A stretch of DNA of 64,000 bases from Perspicuibacillus lycopersici (GCF_025660475.1 NZ_JAOUSF010000003.1:248001-312000), one strand, 5' to 3'. Counted from the first letter of the stretch, positions 35,199 through 44,665 are shown. Translations and numbers: made by a program. Notes: generated by a model from the letters alone, not told the origin.

Positions 35199-35959
35199 TA
35201 ACCTCTCCTTACACTTACTTCATTTTTGTATAAATATTCTTTTAGCTGTTTTATTTCTATTTGTCCAAAGTGAAATACTGAGGCGGCTAAAGCTGCGTCT
35301 GCTTCACCAATGGTTAAAACCTCAAGAAAATGCTCCATTGTTCCTGCACCACCGGAGGCGACCACCGGAATATTCACTTGCTTCGATATGTCCCGGGTAA
35401 TATCGGTACTAAAACCCGTTTTCACTCCATCTGTATCAATTGCATTGAGAACAATTTCTCCTGCCCCAAGACGCTCTCCTTCTTTAGCCCACCAGACGGC
35501 ATCCATACCAGTATTGATTCTGCCACCATTTATATAGACATGCCACTTACCATCAGCTTGCTCCTTTGCGTCGATGGAAAGCACGACACATTGACTTCCA
35601 AATTTATCTGCCGCTTCCCGGATGATCATCGGATTTTTCACCGCTGCACTGTTAATCGATACTTTATCAGCACCAGCTTTTAAAACTTTTCGGAAATCCT
35701 CGATTGTCCGGATTCCACCACCAACCGTAAATGGAATATGTACTTGCTCGGCAGTTTTTTCTACGATTTCAATAAAAATATCGCGCTCCTCATTAGAAGC
35801 TGTGATATCATAAAAGACTAACTCATCCGCACCAAGCTCACTATATTTTTGTGCGAGTACTACTGGGTCAGCGACATCCATAATATTTTGAAATTTTTCC
35901 CCTTTCACCACGCGACCATCTCGGACATCTAAACAAGGAATAATTCTCTTTGCTAGCAT
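35198..35959 (-). CDS. hisF: Imidazole glycerol phosphate synthase, cyclase subunit
   Basis: A 253-residue TIM-barrel enzyme that joins ammonia from HisH with PRFAR to make IGP and AICAR. The catalytic aspartates appear in [14 protein letters not shown] (Asp11) and [11 protein letters not shown]. The phosphate-binding [10 protein letters not shown] and [11 protein letters not shown] loops are present. Its start overlaps the hisA stop by 7 bases. HisF and HisH work as a complex and are split here only by hisA. Confidence 0.97.
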   Translation of the reverse strand: MLAKRIIPCLDVRDGRVVKGEKFQNIMDVADPVVLAQKYSELGADELVFYDITASNEERDIFIEIVEKTAEQVHIPFTVGGGIRTIEDFRKVLKAGADKVSINSAAVKNPMIIREAADKFGSQCVVLSIDAKEQADGKWHVYINGGRINTGMDAVWWAKEGERLGAGEIVLNAIDTDGVKTGFSTDITRDISKQVNIPVVASGGAGTMEHFLEVLTIGEADAALAASVFHFGQIEIKQLKEYLYKNEVSVRRG

Positions 35960-36669
35960 GGACTCACTTCCTTTAACGCAAGCTGTAAATCAAGCTGTCC
36001 AGTGTACAACGCTTTTCCGATAATCGCTCCGTACATTTGTAGCTGTTCCAATTTAGCAAGATCCTGTGTAGTGGAAACTCCGCCAGAGGCAATGACATTC
36101 ATCTTTGTAGCGTTATTCATCACATCAAGCTCGGCAAAATTCGGTCCGGCTAACATACCATCTTTTGCAATATCTGTATAAATAATCGTTTGCAGCCCTT
36201 TTTCTTCTAGCTTTTTGGCGAAGCTTACAGCTGTTTCTGTACTTGTTTTCGTCCAGCCATCCGTTGCCACGAATCCATTTTTTGCATCAATGGAAACTGC
36301 TATTGATTCACTGTAACGTTTTAGCGCTTCTGTTAATAACTCCTCATTCCCTAATGCTGCACTGCCAAGAATCACTCGTTTCACACCAATCGCAAGAAGA
36401 CGTTCGATTTGTTCCAATGAACGGATTCCACCGCCAACTTGTACTGGAATATCCACTACTTGGACGATTGCCTCGATGATTTCAAGATTTTGCGAAGTCC
36501 CTATTAGAGCACCATCTAGATCCACGATATGAAGGAACTGGGCACCGGTTGTCGCCCATTTTTTTGCCATTTCTAATGGATCACCATATACCGCTTCTTT
36601 TCCGTAGTCCCCTTGAATTAAACGGACACATTTCCCATTTCGAATATCAATTGCAGGAAATAGAATCAC
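35953..36669 (-). CDS. hisA: ProFAR isomerase HisA
   Basis: A 238-residue TIM-barrel isomerase (step 4), homologous to HisF. Asp8 lies in [19 protein letters not shown], the second catalytic aspartate in [14 protein letters not shown], and the two phosphate loops are [10 protein letters not shown] and [11 protein letters not shown]. The ATG overlaps the hisH stop (ATGA arrangement). Confidence 0.96.
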   Translation of the reverse strand: MILFPAIDIRNGKCVRLIQGDYGKEAVYGDPLEMAKKWATTGAQFLHIVDLDGALIGTSQNLEIIEAIVQVVDIPVQVGGGIRSLEQIERLLAIGVKRVILGSAALGNEELLTEALKRYSESIAVSIDAKNGFVATDGWTKTSTETAVSFAKKLEEKGLQTIIYTDIAKDGMLAGPNFAELDVMNNATKMNVIASGGVSTTQDLAKLEQLQMYGAIIGKALYTGQLDLQLALKEVSPC

Positions 36670-37274
36670 AACATCATCTCCCCAAAACTTTTTAATAGCT
36701 TCATTCCAGTCTCCCCGCTTTTTTCTGGATGAAATTGAATGCCGATAATATTGTCCTTTTTCACAACGGCCGGAAACTTACAGCCATAATCACTCCAAAA
36801 TAATACTTCTTCTGGATTTTTCGTATCCACATAGTAGGAATGAACGAAATATACATAATCATCCGCAGTAATTTCACGGCCAAATGCACTTTCCGTTCCT
36901 TTGATTAAGTTATTCCAGCCCATATGCGGAACTTTCCATTCTGTATTAAAGCGAATTACTTCACCGCTTAATAAGCCTAAGCCTCCCCATTCTCCTTGTT
37001 CATAGCTTTTCTCATAAAGTAGCTGCAAACCTAAACAAATTCCTAAAATTGGCTTGCCTAATTTTGCATTTTCTTTAATTGCCGCCACCAAGCCCAATCG
37101 ATTTAGTTCGACCATCGCATTTTGAAAGGCACCTACCCCAGGAAGAATAAGTGCTGCTGCTTGATATAATTTTTCCGGATCTGCGGTTATTTCCGAAGCT
37201 AGTCCAAGCGTCGTTAATGCATGCTGAACACTTTTTAAATTACCTGCCCCATAATCAATAATAGCAATCATCAT
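36666..37274 (-). CDS. hisH: Imidazole glycerol phosphate synthase, glutaminase subunit
   Basis: A 202-residue class I glutamine amidotransferase feeding ammonia to HisF. The oxyanion loop is PGVGAF, the nucleophile Cys is in GICLGLQLLYE, and the His-Glu pair in GIQFHPEKSG. Two start codons in a row (ATGATG) follow GGGGGAA; the first is used here. It ends overlapping hisA by 4 bases and follows hisB by 10. Confidence 0.96.
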   Translation of the reverse strand: MMIAIIDYGAGNLKSVQHALTTLGLASEITADPEKLYQAAALILPGVGAFQNAMVELNRLGLVAAIKENAKLGKPILGICLGLQLLYEKSYEQGEWGGLGLLSGEVIRFNTEWKVPHMGWNNLIKGTESAFGREITADDYVYFVHSYYVDTKNPEEVLFWSDYGCKFPAVVKKDNIIGIQFHPEKSGETGMKLLKSFGEMML

Positions 37275-37284
37275 CTATTCCCCC

Positions 37285-37869
37285 TTACAGCATGCCTTTT
37301 GTCGAACGTACACCAGTAATCCGAGTATCGATTGTAGAAGCTTCATCGATTACACGACCGAAGCCTTTAAAAATTGACTCTATAATATGGTGACTGTTTT
37401 TTCCATGCAGCAACTTAATATGTAACGTTACACCTGCTTGATTAACAAATGCTCGGAAAAATTCTTCTACTAGTTCGGTATCAAAATCTCCCACCTTTTC
37501 AGTCGGAAACTCCGCTTCAAAATATAAATATGGTCTTCCACTAATATCGAGAGAAACTAAGCTCAGCGCTTCATCCATCGGTGTAAAAGCTGTCGCATAG
37601 CGAGTAATTCCTTGTTTCTCGCCTAACGCCTCTGCAAAGGCTTTGCCTAATACAATCCCGATATCTTCCACCGTATGATGGAAATCAACATCCAAATCAC
37701 CCTTGCATTTCACATCTAAGTCTAAAAATCCATGCTTAGCCATTAAAATTAACATATGATTGAAAAATCCAATTCCTGTATGTAGCGTTGCGGTTCCTGT
37801 TCCATCTAAATAAAGCTGTAATTTAATGCTTGTTTCTGCGGTTTCTCGTGTAATAGTTGCCGTTCTCAT
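37285..37869 (-). CDS. hisB: Imidazoleglycerol-phosphate dehydratase
   Basis: A 194-residue manganese enzyme (step 6). The repeated metal motifs are visible: GIGFFNHML with HHTVEDIGI, and later LLHGKNSHHIIESIFKGFG. It is monofunctional: no histidinol phosphatase domain is fused, and hisJ supplies that step. The ATG overlaps the hisD stop by 4 bases. Confidence 0.96.
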   Translation of the reverse strand: MRTATITRETAETSIKLQLYLDGTGTATLHTGIGFFNHMLILMAKHGFLDLDVKCKGDLDVDFHHTVEDIGIVLGKAFAEALGEKQGITRYATAFTPMDEALSLVSLDISGRPYLYFEAEFPTEKVGDFDTELVEEFFRAFVNQAGVTLHIKLLHGKNSHHIIESIFKGFGRVIDEASTIDTRITGVRSTKGML

Positions 37870-39167
37870 TTGTTACCTCCTTCAGCAAATCGGACGCTAA
37901 GCGAATTTGCATGGGCACCGAGCCCTTCTTGATTTGCAAAATCAATAATTTGATCCTTTACTTTTTTCAGCTCATTTTCACTATAATAAATGACACTTGA
38001 TTTTTTCATAAAATCATAGGTTCCTAGTGGGGATGAAAATTTCGCAGTTCCACTCGTTGGCAACGTATGATTTGGTCCTGCAAAATAATCTCCTAATGGT
38101 TCAGGGGAAAATTTTCCGAGAAAAATAGCACCAGCATTCTTTATTTTTGGTAACTGAAGAAACGCATCTTCGACCATTACCTCTAAATGTTCGGGTGCCA
38201 TCTCATTGGCAAGGGCAAAGGCAGCATCTATTGACTCCACAATAAAAATATTTCCATAGGTATCAATTGCTTTTCTAGCAATCGCTGCTCTTTCTAAGTT
38301 TGATAGCTGCTTTTCAATTTCCAGCTTTACCTGCTCTGCAACTGTCGATGAATCTGTAATCAAAACAGCTGCCGCCATTTCATCATGCTCTGCCTGTGAC
38401 AATAAATCCGCCGCAATAAATAATGGATTTTGGGACTCGTCGGCAATAATGCAAATTTCACTTGGACCAGCAATCATATCGATAGCTACTTTTCCAAAGG
38501 CATATTTTTTTGCACGAGCTACATAAATATTTCCTGGACCGACAATTTTATCAACTGGTCGGATCGTTTCTGTCCCATATGTCAAGGCTGCAATAGCTTG
38601 TGCGCCACCAATGGCATAAATCTCTTTCACCCCAACAAGTGATGCTGCTGCAAGCACGGCAGGATTCACTTTGCCATCTTTTCCAGGTGGAGATACTACT
38701 ACAATTTCAGAAACGCCTGCGACTAATGCCGGAATAACATTCATTAATAGTGTCGATGGGTATGCAGCTTTTCCTCCTGGGACATAAACCCCGACCCGGT
38801 GAAGAGGTGTGATCTGCTGTCCTAAAATAATCCCATCGGATTTATTTACATACCAGGATTTTTCTTTCTGGTGCAGATGATAGTCGAAAATATTTGATTT
38901 TGCCTGCTCCAAAATTGCTACAAATGCTGGGTCTAGTAATTGAACAGCCGCTTCTATTTCCTCCGCACGAACGTTAATGGATGGTAATGAAATACCATCG
39001 AACTGCTCCGTATAGTTAATAAGCGCCTGATTGCCGAACGTTTTCACCTGCTCCATTACCTCACGAACAACTTGATCAATTTGATCATAGGAGTCTTCCA
39101 GACGTAATAGTTTTTCGTTCATGATAGATGAAATGTCAGTCGTATCAACTTTCATTACATTAATCAT
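37866..39167 (-). CDS. hisD: Histidinol dehydrogenase
   Basis: A 433-residue zinc enzyme carrying out the last two oxidations to histidine. Family landmarks are VPGGKAAYPSTLLMN, GGAQAIAALTYGT, KIVGPGNIYVARAKK and DMIAGPSEI. The zinc and base residues are in LLSQAEHDEMA and ANEMAPEHLEVM, and the end is GPNHTLPT followed by GTYDF. It overlaps hisG by 4 bases at its start. Confidence 0.96.
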   Translation of the reverse strand: MINVMKVDTTDISSIMNEKLLRLEDSYDQIDQVVREVMEQVKTFGNQALINYTEQFDGISLPSINVRAEEIEAAVQLLDPAFVAILEQAKSNIFDYHLHQKEKSWYVNKSDGIILGQQITPLHRVGVYVPGGKAAYPSTLLMNVIPALVAGVSEIVVVSPPGKDGKVNPAVLAAASLVGVKEIYAIGGAQAIAALTYGTETIRPVDKIVGPGNIYVARAKKYAFGKVAIDMIAGPSEICIIADESQNPLFIAADLLSQAEHDEMAAAVLITDSSTVAEQVKLEIEKQLSNLERAAIARKAIDTYGNIFIVESIDAAFALANEMAPEHLEVMVEDAFLQLPKIKNAGAIFLGKFSPEPLGDYFAGPNHTLPTSGTAKFSSPLGTYDFMKKSSVIYYSENELKKVKDQIIDFANQEGLGAHANSLSVRFAEGGNK

Positions 39168-39808
39168 GGATTATTCACCTCCAGCCGATTAATTATGGCC
39201 TGTAGTTTTTCGAGAAATGTATTCACCTGTTGAAAATTTGTTTTATAGCTTGCTTTATTCACAATTAAGCGGGCACTAATCGGACAAATTTCCTCTAATA
39301 TTTTCAAACCATTTTCTTTTAATGTTGTTCCAGTTTCTACGATATCGACAATACAATCCGATAAACCAACTAGTGGTGCTAACTCAACAGAACCGTTTAA
39401 TTTAATCACTTCAATCGACCGACCTTGTTGGTTAAAATATTTCTTTGCTACATTTGGATATTTCGTTGCGACAATTAATTTCTTTTTATAAAGATTTAAT
39501 TGTTCGCAACCAGCAACTACAAATTTACAGTTACCAAAGCCTAAATTAACCATTTCAAAAACATTAGCTCCTGATTCTAGCAATGTATCTTTTCCAACGA
39601 CCCCTATATCTGCTGCCCCTTTTTCTACATAGGTAGGGACGTCCACCGCTTTAACAAGTACGATTCGAATATAATTTTTCGGATCCTCAAAAATTAGCTT
39701 TCTACTTTCGGAATGATACTCGCAGAAATCAATCCCCATCTCCTTTAGTAGGGAAATCGTTTTATCTACTAATCTTCCCTTCCCAAGTGCAATATTTATG
39801 TAAGTCAT
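39164..39808 (-). CDS. hisG: ATP phosphoribosyltransferase, short catalytic subunit
   Basis: A 214-residue short-form HisG, the committed first step joining ATP and PRPP. It lacks the C-terminal ACT-like regulatory domain and so needs HisZ, encoded just upstream. Visible motifs are LGKGRLVDKT at the N-terminus, GAADIGVVGKDTL and the PRPP loop DIVETGTTLKENGL near residue 158. ATG follows GAGGAAGG. Confidence 0.95.
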   Translation of the reverse strand: MTYINIALGKGRLVDKTISLLKEMGIDFCEYHSESRKLIFEDPKNYIRIVLVKAVDVPTYVEKGAADIGVVGKDTLLESGANVFEMVNLGFGNCKFVVAGCEQLNLYKKKLIVATKYPNVAKKYFNQQGRSIEVIKLNGSVELAPLVGLSDCIVDIVETGTTLKENGLKILEEICPISARLIVNKASYKTNFQQVNTFLEKLQAIINRLEVNNP

Positions 39809-39822
39809 GAACCTTCCTCACT

Positions 39823-40815
39823 TTATCCAATGTTATGAAGTGCAAGCATTAAATCATCAATATAGATTGCAAATCCAGTTGCCTTTGTATCATAGCCAAA
39901 TTGCTTCGTTAAAGAATCATAGCGACCGCCTAAAATAACTGGTTTGCCAAAGCCTGGAATATAGCCTTGAAAAATAATGCTCGTATAGTAATTCAAATGA
40001 TTAATTAGTCCTAAATCGAGTGATAAATACGATTCATAGCCCAACGCTACTAAATGACCATACACCTCTTTAAGCTGGCTGATTTCCGCCTTCATCTCAT
40101 TATTTACTGCGATATTCCACGCTTGCTCCAAAACTCGCTTCGGCTCTCCACATAACGTAGGAATTGTCTGTAATGCCTGTTTATATTCCATTCCAATCGG
40201 CAAATTCCCAATGGCAGCAGTTAATTCGGCAAAATTTTTCTTTTCTATTAATTTCTCAATAACCGCCATTTCCTCCATTGGTAAATCAATTGGTTCCATT
40301 AATGCTTTATAAAAATTCGCCTGCCCAATATCAATCGTGAAAGCTTTGACCCCAACCTGCTTTAATGACTCAATAGCAAGCGATATCACTTCCACATCTG
40401 CCTCGATTCCTGCTTTTCCAAATAACTCCACACCCGCCTGCGTAAACTCTCTTGATTGAACATTTTGCGGGTCATCATTCATACGAAATATGCTAGTTAC
40501 ATAGGAAAATTTTTGGATAGGCGCTGCATCCTTATAATTGGTTGCTACCATTCGTGCAATTGGAATCGTAGCATCTGGTCGCAACACTAAGATTTTGCCA
40601 TCCGTATCAATTAATTTAATCATTCGATCCTTTTCGATCGTCCCTTTCATTTCCGAAAAGAGATCATAATATTCGAAAATCGGAGTTTGTATTTGCTTAA
40701 ATTGATTTTCTCGAAATAACTGCTTTATTTTTACTGTTAACTGCTCTTTCCGATCGAAGTCATTCGCAAGCAGATCTGTTACACCTTCCGGAACAATTTG
40801 ACTCAGTAGTTGCAT
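39823..40815 (-). CDS. hisZ: ATP phosphoribosyltransferase regulatory subunit HisZ
   Basis: A 330-residue paralogue of histidyl-tRNA synthetase that lacks tRNA charging and instead activates short HisG and mediates feedback by histidine. Class II motif 2-like LRPDATIPIARMVAT and the SFRMNDDPQN-type loop (IFRMNDDPQNVQSREFTQAG) are present; the motif YYTSIIFQGYIPGFG replaces the HisRS site, and there is no anticodon domain. ATG has AAAGGGTGA upstream. It leads the operon, behind the tandem repeats at 40827. Confidence 0.94.
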   Translation of the reverse strand: MQLLSQIVPEGVTDLLANDFDRKEQLTVKIKQLFRENQFKQIQTPIFEYYDLFSEMKGTIEKDRMIKLIDTDGKILVLRPDATIPIARMVATNYKDAAPIQKFSYVTSIFRMNDDPQNVQSREFTQAGVELFGKAGIEADVEVISLAIESLKQVGVKAFTIDIGQANFYKALMEPIDLPMEEMAVIEKLIEKKNFAELTAAIGNLPIGMEYKQALQTIPTLCGEPKRVLEQAWNIAVNNEMKAEISQLKEVYGHLVALGYESYLSLDLGLINHLNYYTSIIFQGYIPGFGKPVILGGRYDSLTKQFGYDTKATGFAIYIDDLMLALHNIG

Positions 40816-40826
40816 ACAATCACCCT

Positions 40827-40876
40827 TTATCTAATTATCACTTTATCAGTTTATCACTTTATTAAAATAAAGTCAT
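40827..40876. promoter_or_regulatory. Tandem 8-bp operator-like repeats in the hisZ/hisJ control region
   Basis: TTATC occurs at 40827, 40835, 40843 and 40851, exactly 8 bases apart (units TTATCTAA, TTATCACT, TTATCAGT, TTATCACT), with a fifth weaker unit TTATTAAA at 40859. On the minus strand they cover a likely hisZ promoter: ATGACT (40871-40876), 17 bases, TAAACT (40848-40853). Eight-base periodicity is what tandem TrpR-family dimers recognise, which suggests the HisR/YerC-type repressor; that assignment is inference. Confidence 0.6.
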
Positions 40877-40931
40877 GTAGTATTATTAAAATTGTAGAAA
40901 TTATTTTTTAATAGACAGGAGCGAGCCACAC

Positions 40932-41717
40932 ATGTTTGATTTCCATTTACATAGTAATTTTTCTGCTGATTGCGATACTCCAATGGAAGAGATGGTGCAA
41001 GCTGCCATACAAAAAGGAATACAAGAAATGTGTTTTACGGAGCATATTGATGAAGATTATCCGGATGAAACGATTGATTTTGATTTAGATGTGGTAAATT
41101 ATGCAGCTACAATCGCAACAATGCAGCGCAAATACGGGGACAAAATAAACATTCGGAAAGGAGTTGAGCTTGGTGTTCAGCCACATGTTTTAGACAGTTA
41201 TCGTAAGCTTTTGCAAAAAGAGACATTTGATTTTGTCATTTGCTCGATGCATACAACAAAAAAGCTAGATTTGCATTCTGGTCGTTTTTTTGAAGGAAAG
41301 AGCCTTGATCAGGCATATGAAGAATATTACTTGGAATTGCTAGAATGTATTCGTACCTTTCGTTCGTTTAGCGTTTTAGGGCATTTAGATTTAGTCGCCC
41401 GTTATAAATATACGGAAGGTGTAAGTTTATTTTTAAATATTATCGAAGAAATCTTTAAGGAAATTATTCCTTCTGGACAAGGAATCGAAATTAATACTTC
41501 AGGTTTTTATTATGGAATGAATCGTTTACTACCAAGCGAAGATATTTTACAGCTGTATAAAGACATGGGTGGGGAAATAATTACCATTGGCTCAGATGCA
41601 CATAGACCAGACCGCTTAGCAGAGTATTATGAAAAGTCGGCTGGACTTCTAAAAAAAATCGGCTTTCGCTATGTAACAACCTTCGAAAATCAACAGCCCA
41701 TATTTCATAAACTATAA
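40932..41717 (+). CDS. hisJ: Histidinol-phosphatase, PHP family
   Basis: A 261-residue PHP-domain metal phosphatase hydrolysing histidinol phosphate, the step not covered by the operon. Metal motifs DFHLHSNFSADCD, CFTEHIDED, KGVELGV, CSMHTT, GHLDLVARY and IGSDAHRPDRL are all visible. ATG follows AGGAGCG. It is divergent from hisZ and shares its control region, which completes a full histidine pathway in one locus; in B. subtilis hisJ lies elsewhere. Confidence 0.92.
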   Translation: MFDFHLHSNFSADCDTPMEEMVQAAIQKGIQEMCFTEHIDEDYPDETIDFDLDVVNYAATIATMQRKYGDKINIRKGVELGVQPHVLDSYRKLLQKETFDFVICSMHTTKKLDLHSGRFFEGKSLDQAYEEYYLELLECIRTFRSFSVLGHLDLVARYKYTEGVSLFLNIIEEIFKEIIPSGQGIEINTSGFYYGMNRLLPSEDILQLYKDMGGEIITIGSDAHRPDRLAEYYEKSAGLLKKIGFRYVTTFENQQPIFHKL

Positions 41718-41724
41718 GAACAAA

Positions 41725-41759
41725 AAGGAGAGAATAACAATATTCTCTCCTTACTTTTT
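41725..41759 (+). terminator. Terminator after hisJ
   Basis: AAGGAGAGAATA and TATTCTCTCCTT form a perfect 12-base stem with ACAA as loop, followed by ACTTTTTA. Confidence 0.88.
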
Positions 41760-41972
41760 AATGGCTGGAAAGCTTTCTTAATAAAAATATGTATATAAGC
41801 TTAGAACGTATACTATTTATAGAATAGGTTGGTTTATCGGATAGATAACGAATTTAGTATTTCGTATGCATAGTGGCTAACCTTTGGACGGTTTTCGGAT
41901 GGTTGTTTGTATAAGTCCGCTAGCTGATTACAAAGTAAAAAAAATAACTATATGGTATAGGAGGTAGTGTGT

Positions 41973-42752
41973 ATGATCTGTCCACATTGTCAAAAAACAA
42001 ATACACCTGATGCGAGTTATTGTCCGTATTGTGGGAATTCATTTGACTCTATTGCAAAAGAGCCTTCCGAACCAGTCGCTATTGATAGCACCGAAATTGC
42101 TGTAAGCCCAATGTCTCATCATACGAAAGACAGGAGAGCTGCAGCTATTTCTCGTAACAAAAAGAAAGGTTTTTTTAAAAAGTATTGGGATTTCCTTCTC
42201 GAAAGTTTAAAGTCGCCCGCAACTTTTTCCAACAGAGTAGGTGCCGATCAATATTTAAATGGATATTTGTCGATTACACTGTACGCATTATTTTATGGAC
42301 TAACAATCGCTTTTCTTTATCGTCCGTTGACCTTATTGCAACCACCGGACGCCCGTTTTCTTGAATCACTTCAAACTTTTTTGCTATCCTTTCTATTTTA
42401 TGAAGCTTGGTTACTCGTAACCGCTGGACTCTTATATGTTGTCATTAATTATTGGCTAAAATTAAATCGAGCATTTCATCATATTGTCGGACGGTTTGGT
42501 TCGTTTATTACCATTTCTGTCGTTTTTATGCTTGTTACTTTTATTCTTTCGATTCCGCAGCTATATGTAATCCAGCCATTTCTAATCAATATGACTACTA
42601 TTTTGGAATTTATGGTGATTTTTGCAACGATTTTTTCCTTCCATACAGAAGCTAAGGGGAAAACTGAGCCATTATATGCTGCCATCGCTGTTTCTGCTGT
42701 ACTTATTTTGTTATCTCACTGGTTTTTGCGTGACATCGCCTTCTTCATTTAG
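41973..42752 (+). CDS. Zinc-ribbon membrane protein of unknown function
   Basis: A 259-residue protein. An N-terminal zinc ribbon (CPHC at residues 3-6, CPYC at 17-20) leads into a basic linker with RNKKKGFFKKYWDFLLESL at about 60-80. Five or six hydrophobic segments follow from about residue 100 to the end. This design (ribbon, basic helix, YIP1-like membrane part) is common in Bacillaceae proteins of unknown role. The ATG at 41973 follows AGGAGG at eight bases; the GTG two codons earlier is less likely. Confidence 0.75.
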   Translation: MICPHCQKTNTPDASYCPYCGNSFDSIAKEPSEPVAIDSTEIAVSPMSHHTKDRRAAAISRNKKKGFFKKYWDFLLESLKSPATFSNRVGADQYLNGYLSITLYALFYGLTIAFLYRPLTLLQPPDARFLESLQTFLLSFLFYEAWLLVTAGLLYVVINYWLKLNRAFHHIVGRFGSFITISVVFMLVTFILSIPQLYVIQPFLINMTTILEFMVIFATIFSFHTEAKGKTEPLYAAIAVSAVLILLSHWFLRDIAFFI

Positions 42753-42774
42753 GGCTTATTCCCTATTTTATTTT

Positions 42775-42881
42775 GGCTGTTTACGGTATAGATTGTTGCT
42801 ATTTGTAAAAAGTGCGCAGACTGAATACATGCCATTAATAACCTATCTCATGAAATAACAACAATCTTTTAGACAACAGCC
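42775..42881. repeat. Dispersed repeat copy C inside a long inverted repeat
   Basis: The unit from 42775 (GGCTGTTTACGGTATA) through CTATTTGTAAAAAGTGCGCA and GACTGAATACATG (to 42833) matches, base for base over most of 59 positions, the right end of the element at 57228-57286. It lies in a stem: GGCTGTT and AGATTGTTG (42775-42798) are complementary to CAACAATCT and AACAGCC (42859-42881). TTTATTTTTTATTT follows on the plus strand, so it can also act as terminator for the zinc-ribbon gene. Confidence 0.6.
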
Positions 42882-42882
42882 T

Positions 42883-43674
42883 TTATTTTTTATTTAATAT
42901 ATTTCCAACAAATCGATCGGCAATATTTGGGAATAAATTATATAAAACACTTCCCATATTCATCCATCTCGGTAAGTTTAATTCACGCTTTGGATGAATC
43001 ATGAGCTGGACAATTTTTTCTGCTACATTTTCCGGTTGCAGCATGTATTTTTTGACATTTTTTACATAGTTTCCGGACTTATCTGCAATGTCGAAGAAAG
43101 TCGTCTCTATTGGGCCAGGATTAACAGAGGAGACAGAAATATTTGTCTTAGCAAGCTCCATTCGTAAACTATTGGTAAACCCTAATACTGCATGCTTTGT
43201 TGCAGCATATCCACTAGATTTCGGCGTAGCTAACTTTCCAGCCTGGGAAGCGATATTAATAATATGGCCACTATTTCTCTCCAGCATAGAAGGGAGAACC
43301 TCCTTTGTACATGCCATCAATCCAAGAACATTTACTTGAAACATTTTTTCGATATCTTCCAAATCGGCTTCAGCGAAGGAATCAAAGATAGCAAATCCAG
43401 CATTGTTTAAAAGAATATCAACCTGCCCAATCTCCTTAAGAATTTGTGCAAAAACAATTTTCACCTGTTTCCTATCACTAATATCTAGCGGGTAGTATAA
43501 ACTATCGACTGCTGTTTGTTGATTAATTTTATTACTTATCGCTTTTAATTTCTCTTTGGATCGCGCAACAAGAATCGGTCGAGCACCAATGTTAGCCACT
43601 TTCATGGCAATTTTTTCGCCAATTCCAGAAGATGCCCCTGTAATGATAATAGTTTTATTTTTAAGATTTTCCAT
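42883..43674 (-). CDS. yqjQ: Short-chain dehydrogenase/reductase (YqjQ-like)
   Basis: A 263-residue classical SDR (B. subtilis YqjQ 259). The Rossmann motif TGASSGIG is at residues 13-20, NNAG near 90, catalytic Ser in INIASQAGK and YxxxK in GYAATKHAV, and PGPIETTFF after the active site. Substrate is unknown. The C-terminal basic and hydrophobic stretch (PRWMNMGSVLYNLFPNIADRF) may contact the membrane. It lies next to yqjP as in B. subtilis. Confidence 0.9.
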   Translation of the reverse strand: MENLKNKTIIITGASSGIGEKIAMKVANIGARPILVARSKEKLKAISNKINQQTAVDSLYYPLDISDRKQVKIVFAQILKEIGQVDILLNNAGFAIFDSFAEADLEDIEKMFQVNVLGLMACTKEVLPSMLERNSGHIINIASQAGKLATPKSSGYAATKHAVLGFTNSLRMELAKTNISVSSVNPGPIETTFFDIADKSGNYVKNVKKYMLQPENVAEKIVQLMIHPKRELNLPRWMNMGSVLYNLFPNIADRFVGNILNKK

Positions 43675-43702
43675 CTTCTCACCTCTAATTTCCTAATTAC
43701 AG

Positions 43703-44665
43703 CTAAACCGTTACAAATATTTGTTTTCCAACTTCATCTGTTATCAATTTTATTTCTCCAAGCGATTGTAAGTAATCCAATTGACCAACCGTTTCAGACA
43801 TTGTTAAGCTTACCTCGCGCTCATATACTTGTGGAAACAGCCGCATGCAAATTTCAAAAGCTGTTAATGGCTCTTGTTGGATCATTTCCTTCACCTTCAT
43901 TGCTCGACTATGCTGGCGTGCTAGCCTTCTATCAATTAATCGCGATATGTATTTAACTTCATTACCGTGACCAGAGTAAACCAATTCAATTGGATATTGT
44001 TTAACCTTTACTAAGGAAGCATTGTATTGTAGCAATGGCTTTGGACGCTCCATTCCCGCTTTTAGCGGAGGTTCCAATAATGGATTAGAAGAGATTGTCG
44101 CCAATATATGATCCCCACCAAACATCCACCCTTCCTTTTCATTAATAAAGCTCAGCTGACTTTGTGCATGCCCCGGAGTTTCGATAACCGTCCAATTCGG
44201 TAAACCGGGAACATCCATCCCTTCCACTAAAATACCGGTTAGCGAGCGGTTACAGGAATATTGTAATTGGTCCTCCATTTGTTGAATTCCCACATAATAT
44301 TTTTCAGGTACACTATACTGCTTAAATAATTTTTTATAAAAACTCCGATAATCAGAAATAAACTGTTCGTCACGATTAATCCATCGTTCGCAATATGCAT
44401 GTCCTACCACCTTAGAAACTGGTAAATAATCGAGTAAACCGACATGATCTGGATGATGATGGGTTAAAATCACTTGGTCAATATCTGAAGGCTGATATCC
44501 TAATGATTGTAATTCATGTACAAAGATTTCCCACGCTTCCTTTGTATTAATTCCGGCATCTACTAATGTTAATGCCTCCCCTTTCACAAGAAAAACATTG
44601 ACATCGCCAACTGCAAATGGGGTCGGTAGCGTAATTTTGCCAATTCCGTTAATCCATTCTGCCAT
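43703..44665 (-). CDS. yqjP: Metallo-beta-lactamase fold hydrolase (YqjP-like)
   Basis: A 320-residue MBL-fold protein (B. subtilis YqjP 319). The zinc motif THHHPDHVGL is near residue 70, further ligands are in ETPGHAQSQL, GGDHIL and YSGHGNEV, and the C-terminus is a winged-helix-like region (LTAFEICMRLFPQVYEREVSLTMSETVGQLDYLQS). The layout recalls the LACTB2 branch of nucleases and hydrolases. Substrate is unknown. ATG follows GGAGAGCGG. Confidence 0.88.
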   Translation of the reverse strand: MAEWINGIGKITLPTPFAVGDVNVFLVKGEALTLVDAGINTKEAWEIFVHELQSLGYQPSDIDQVILTHHHPDHVGLLDYLPVSKVVGHAYCERWINRDEQFISDYRSFYKKLFKQYSVPEKYYVGIQQMEDQLQYSCNRSLTGILVEGMDVPGLPNWTVIETPGHAQSQLSFINEKEGWMFGGDHILATISSNPLLEPPLKAGMERPKPLLQYNASLVKVKQYPIELVYSGHGNEVKYISRLIDRRLARQHSRAMKVKEMIQQEPLTAFEICMRLFPQVYEREVSLTMSETVGQLDYLQSLGEIKLITDEVGKQIFVTV

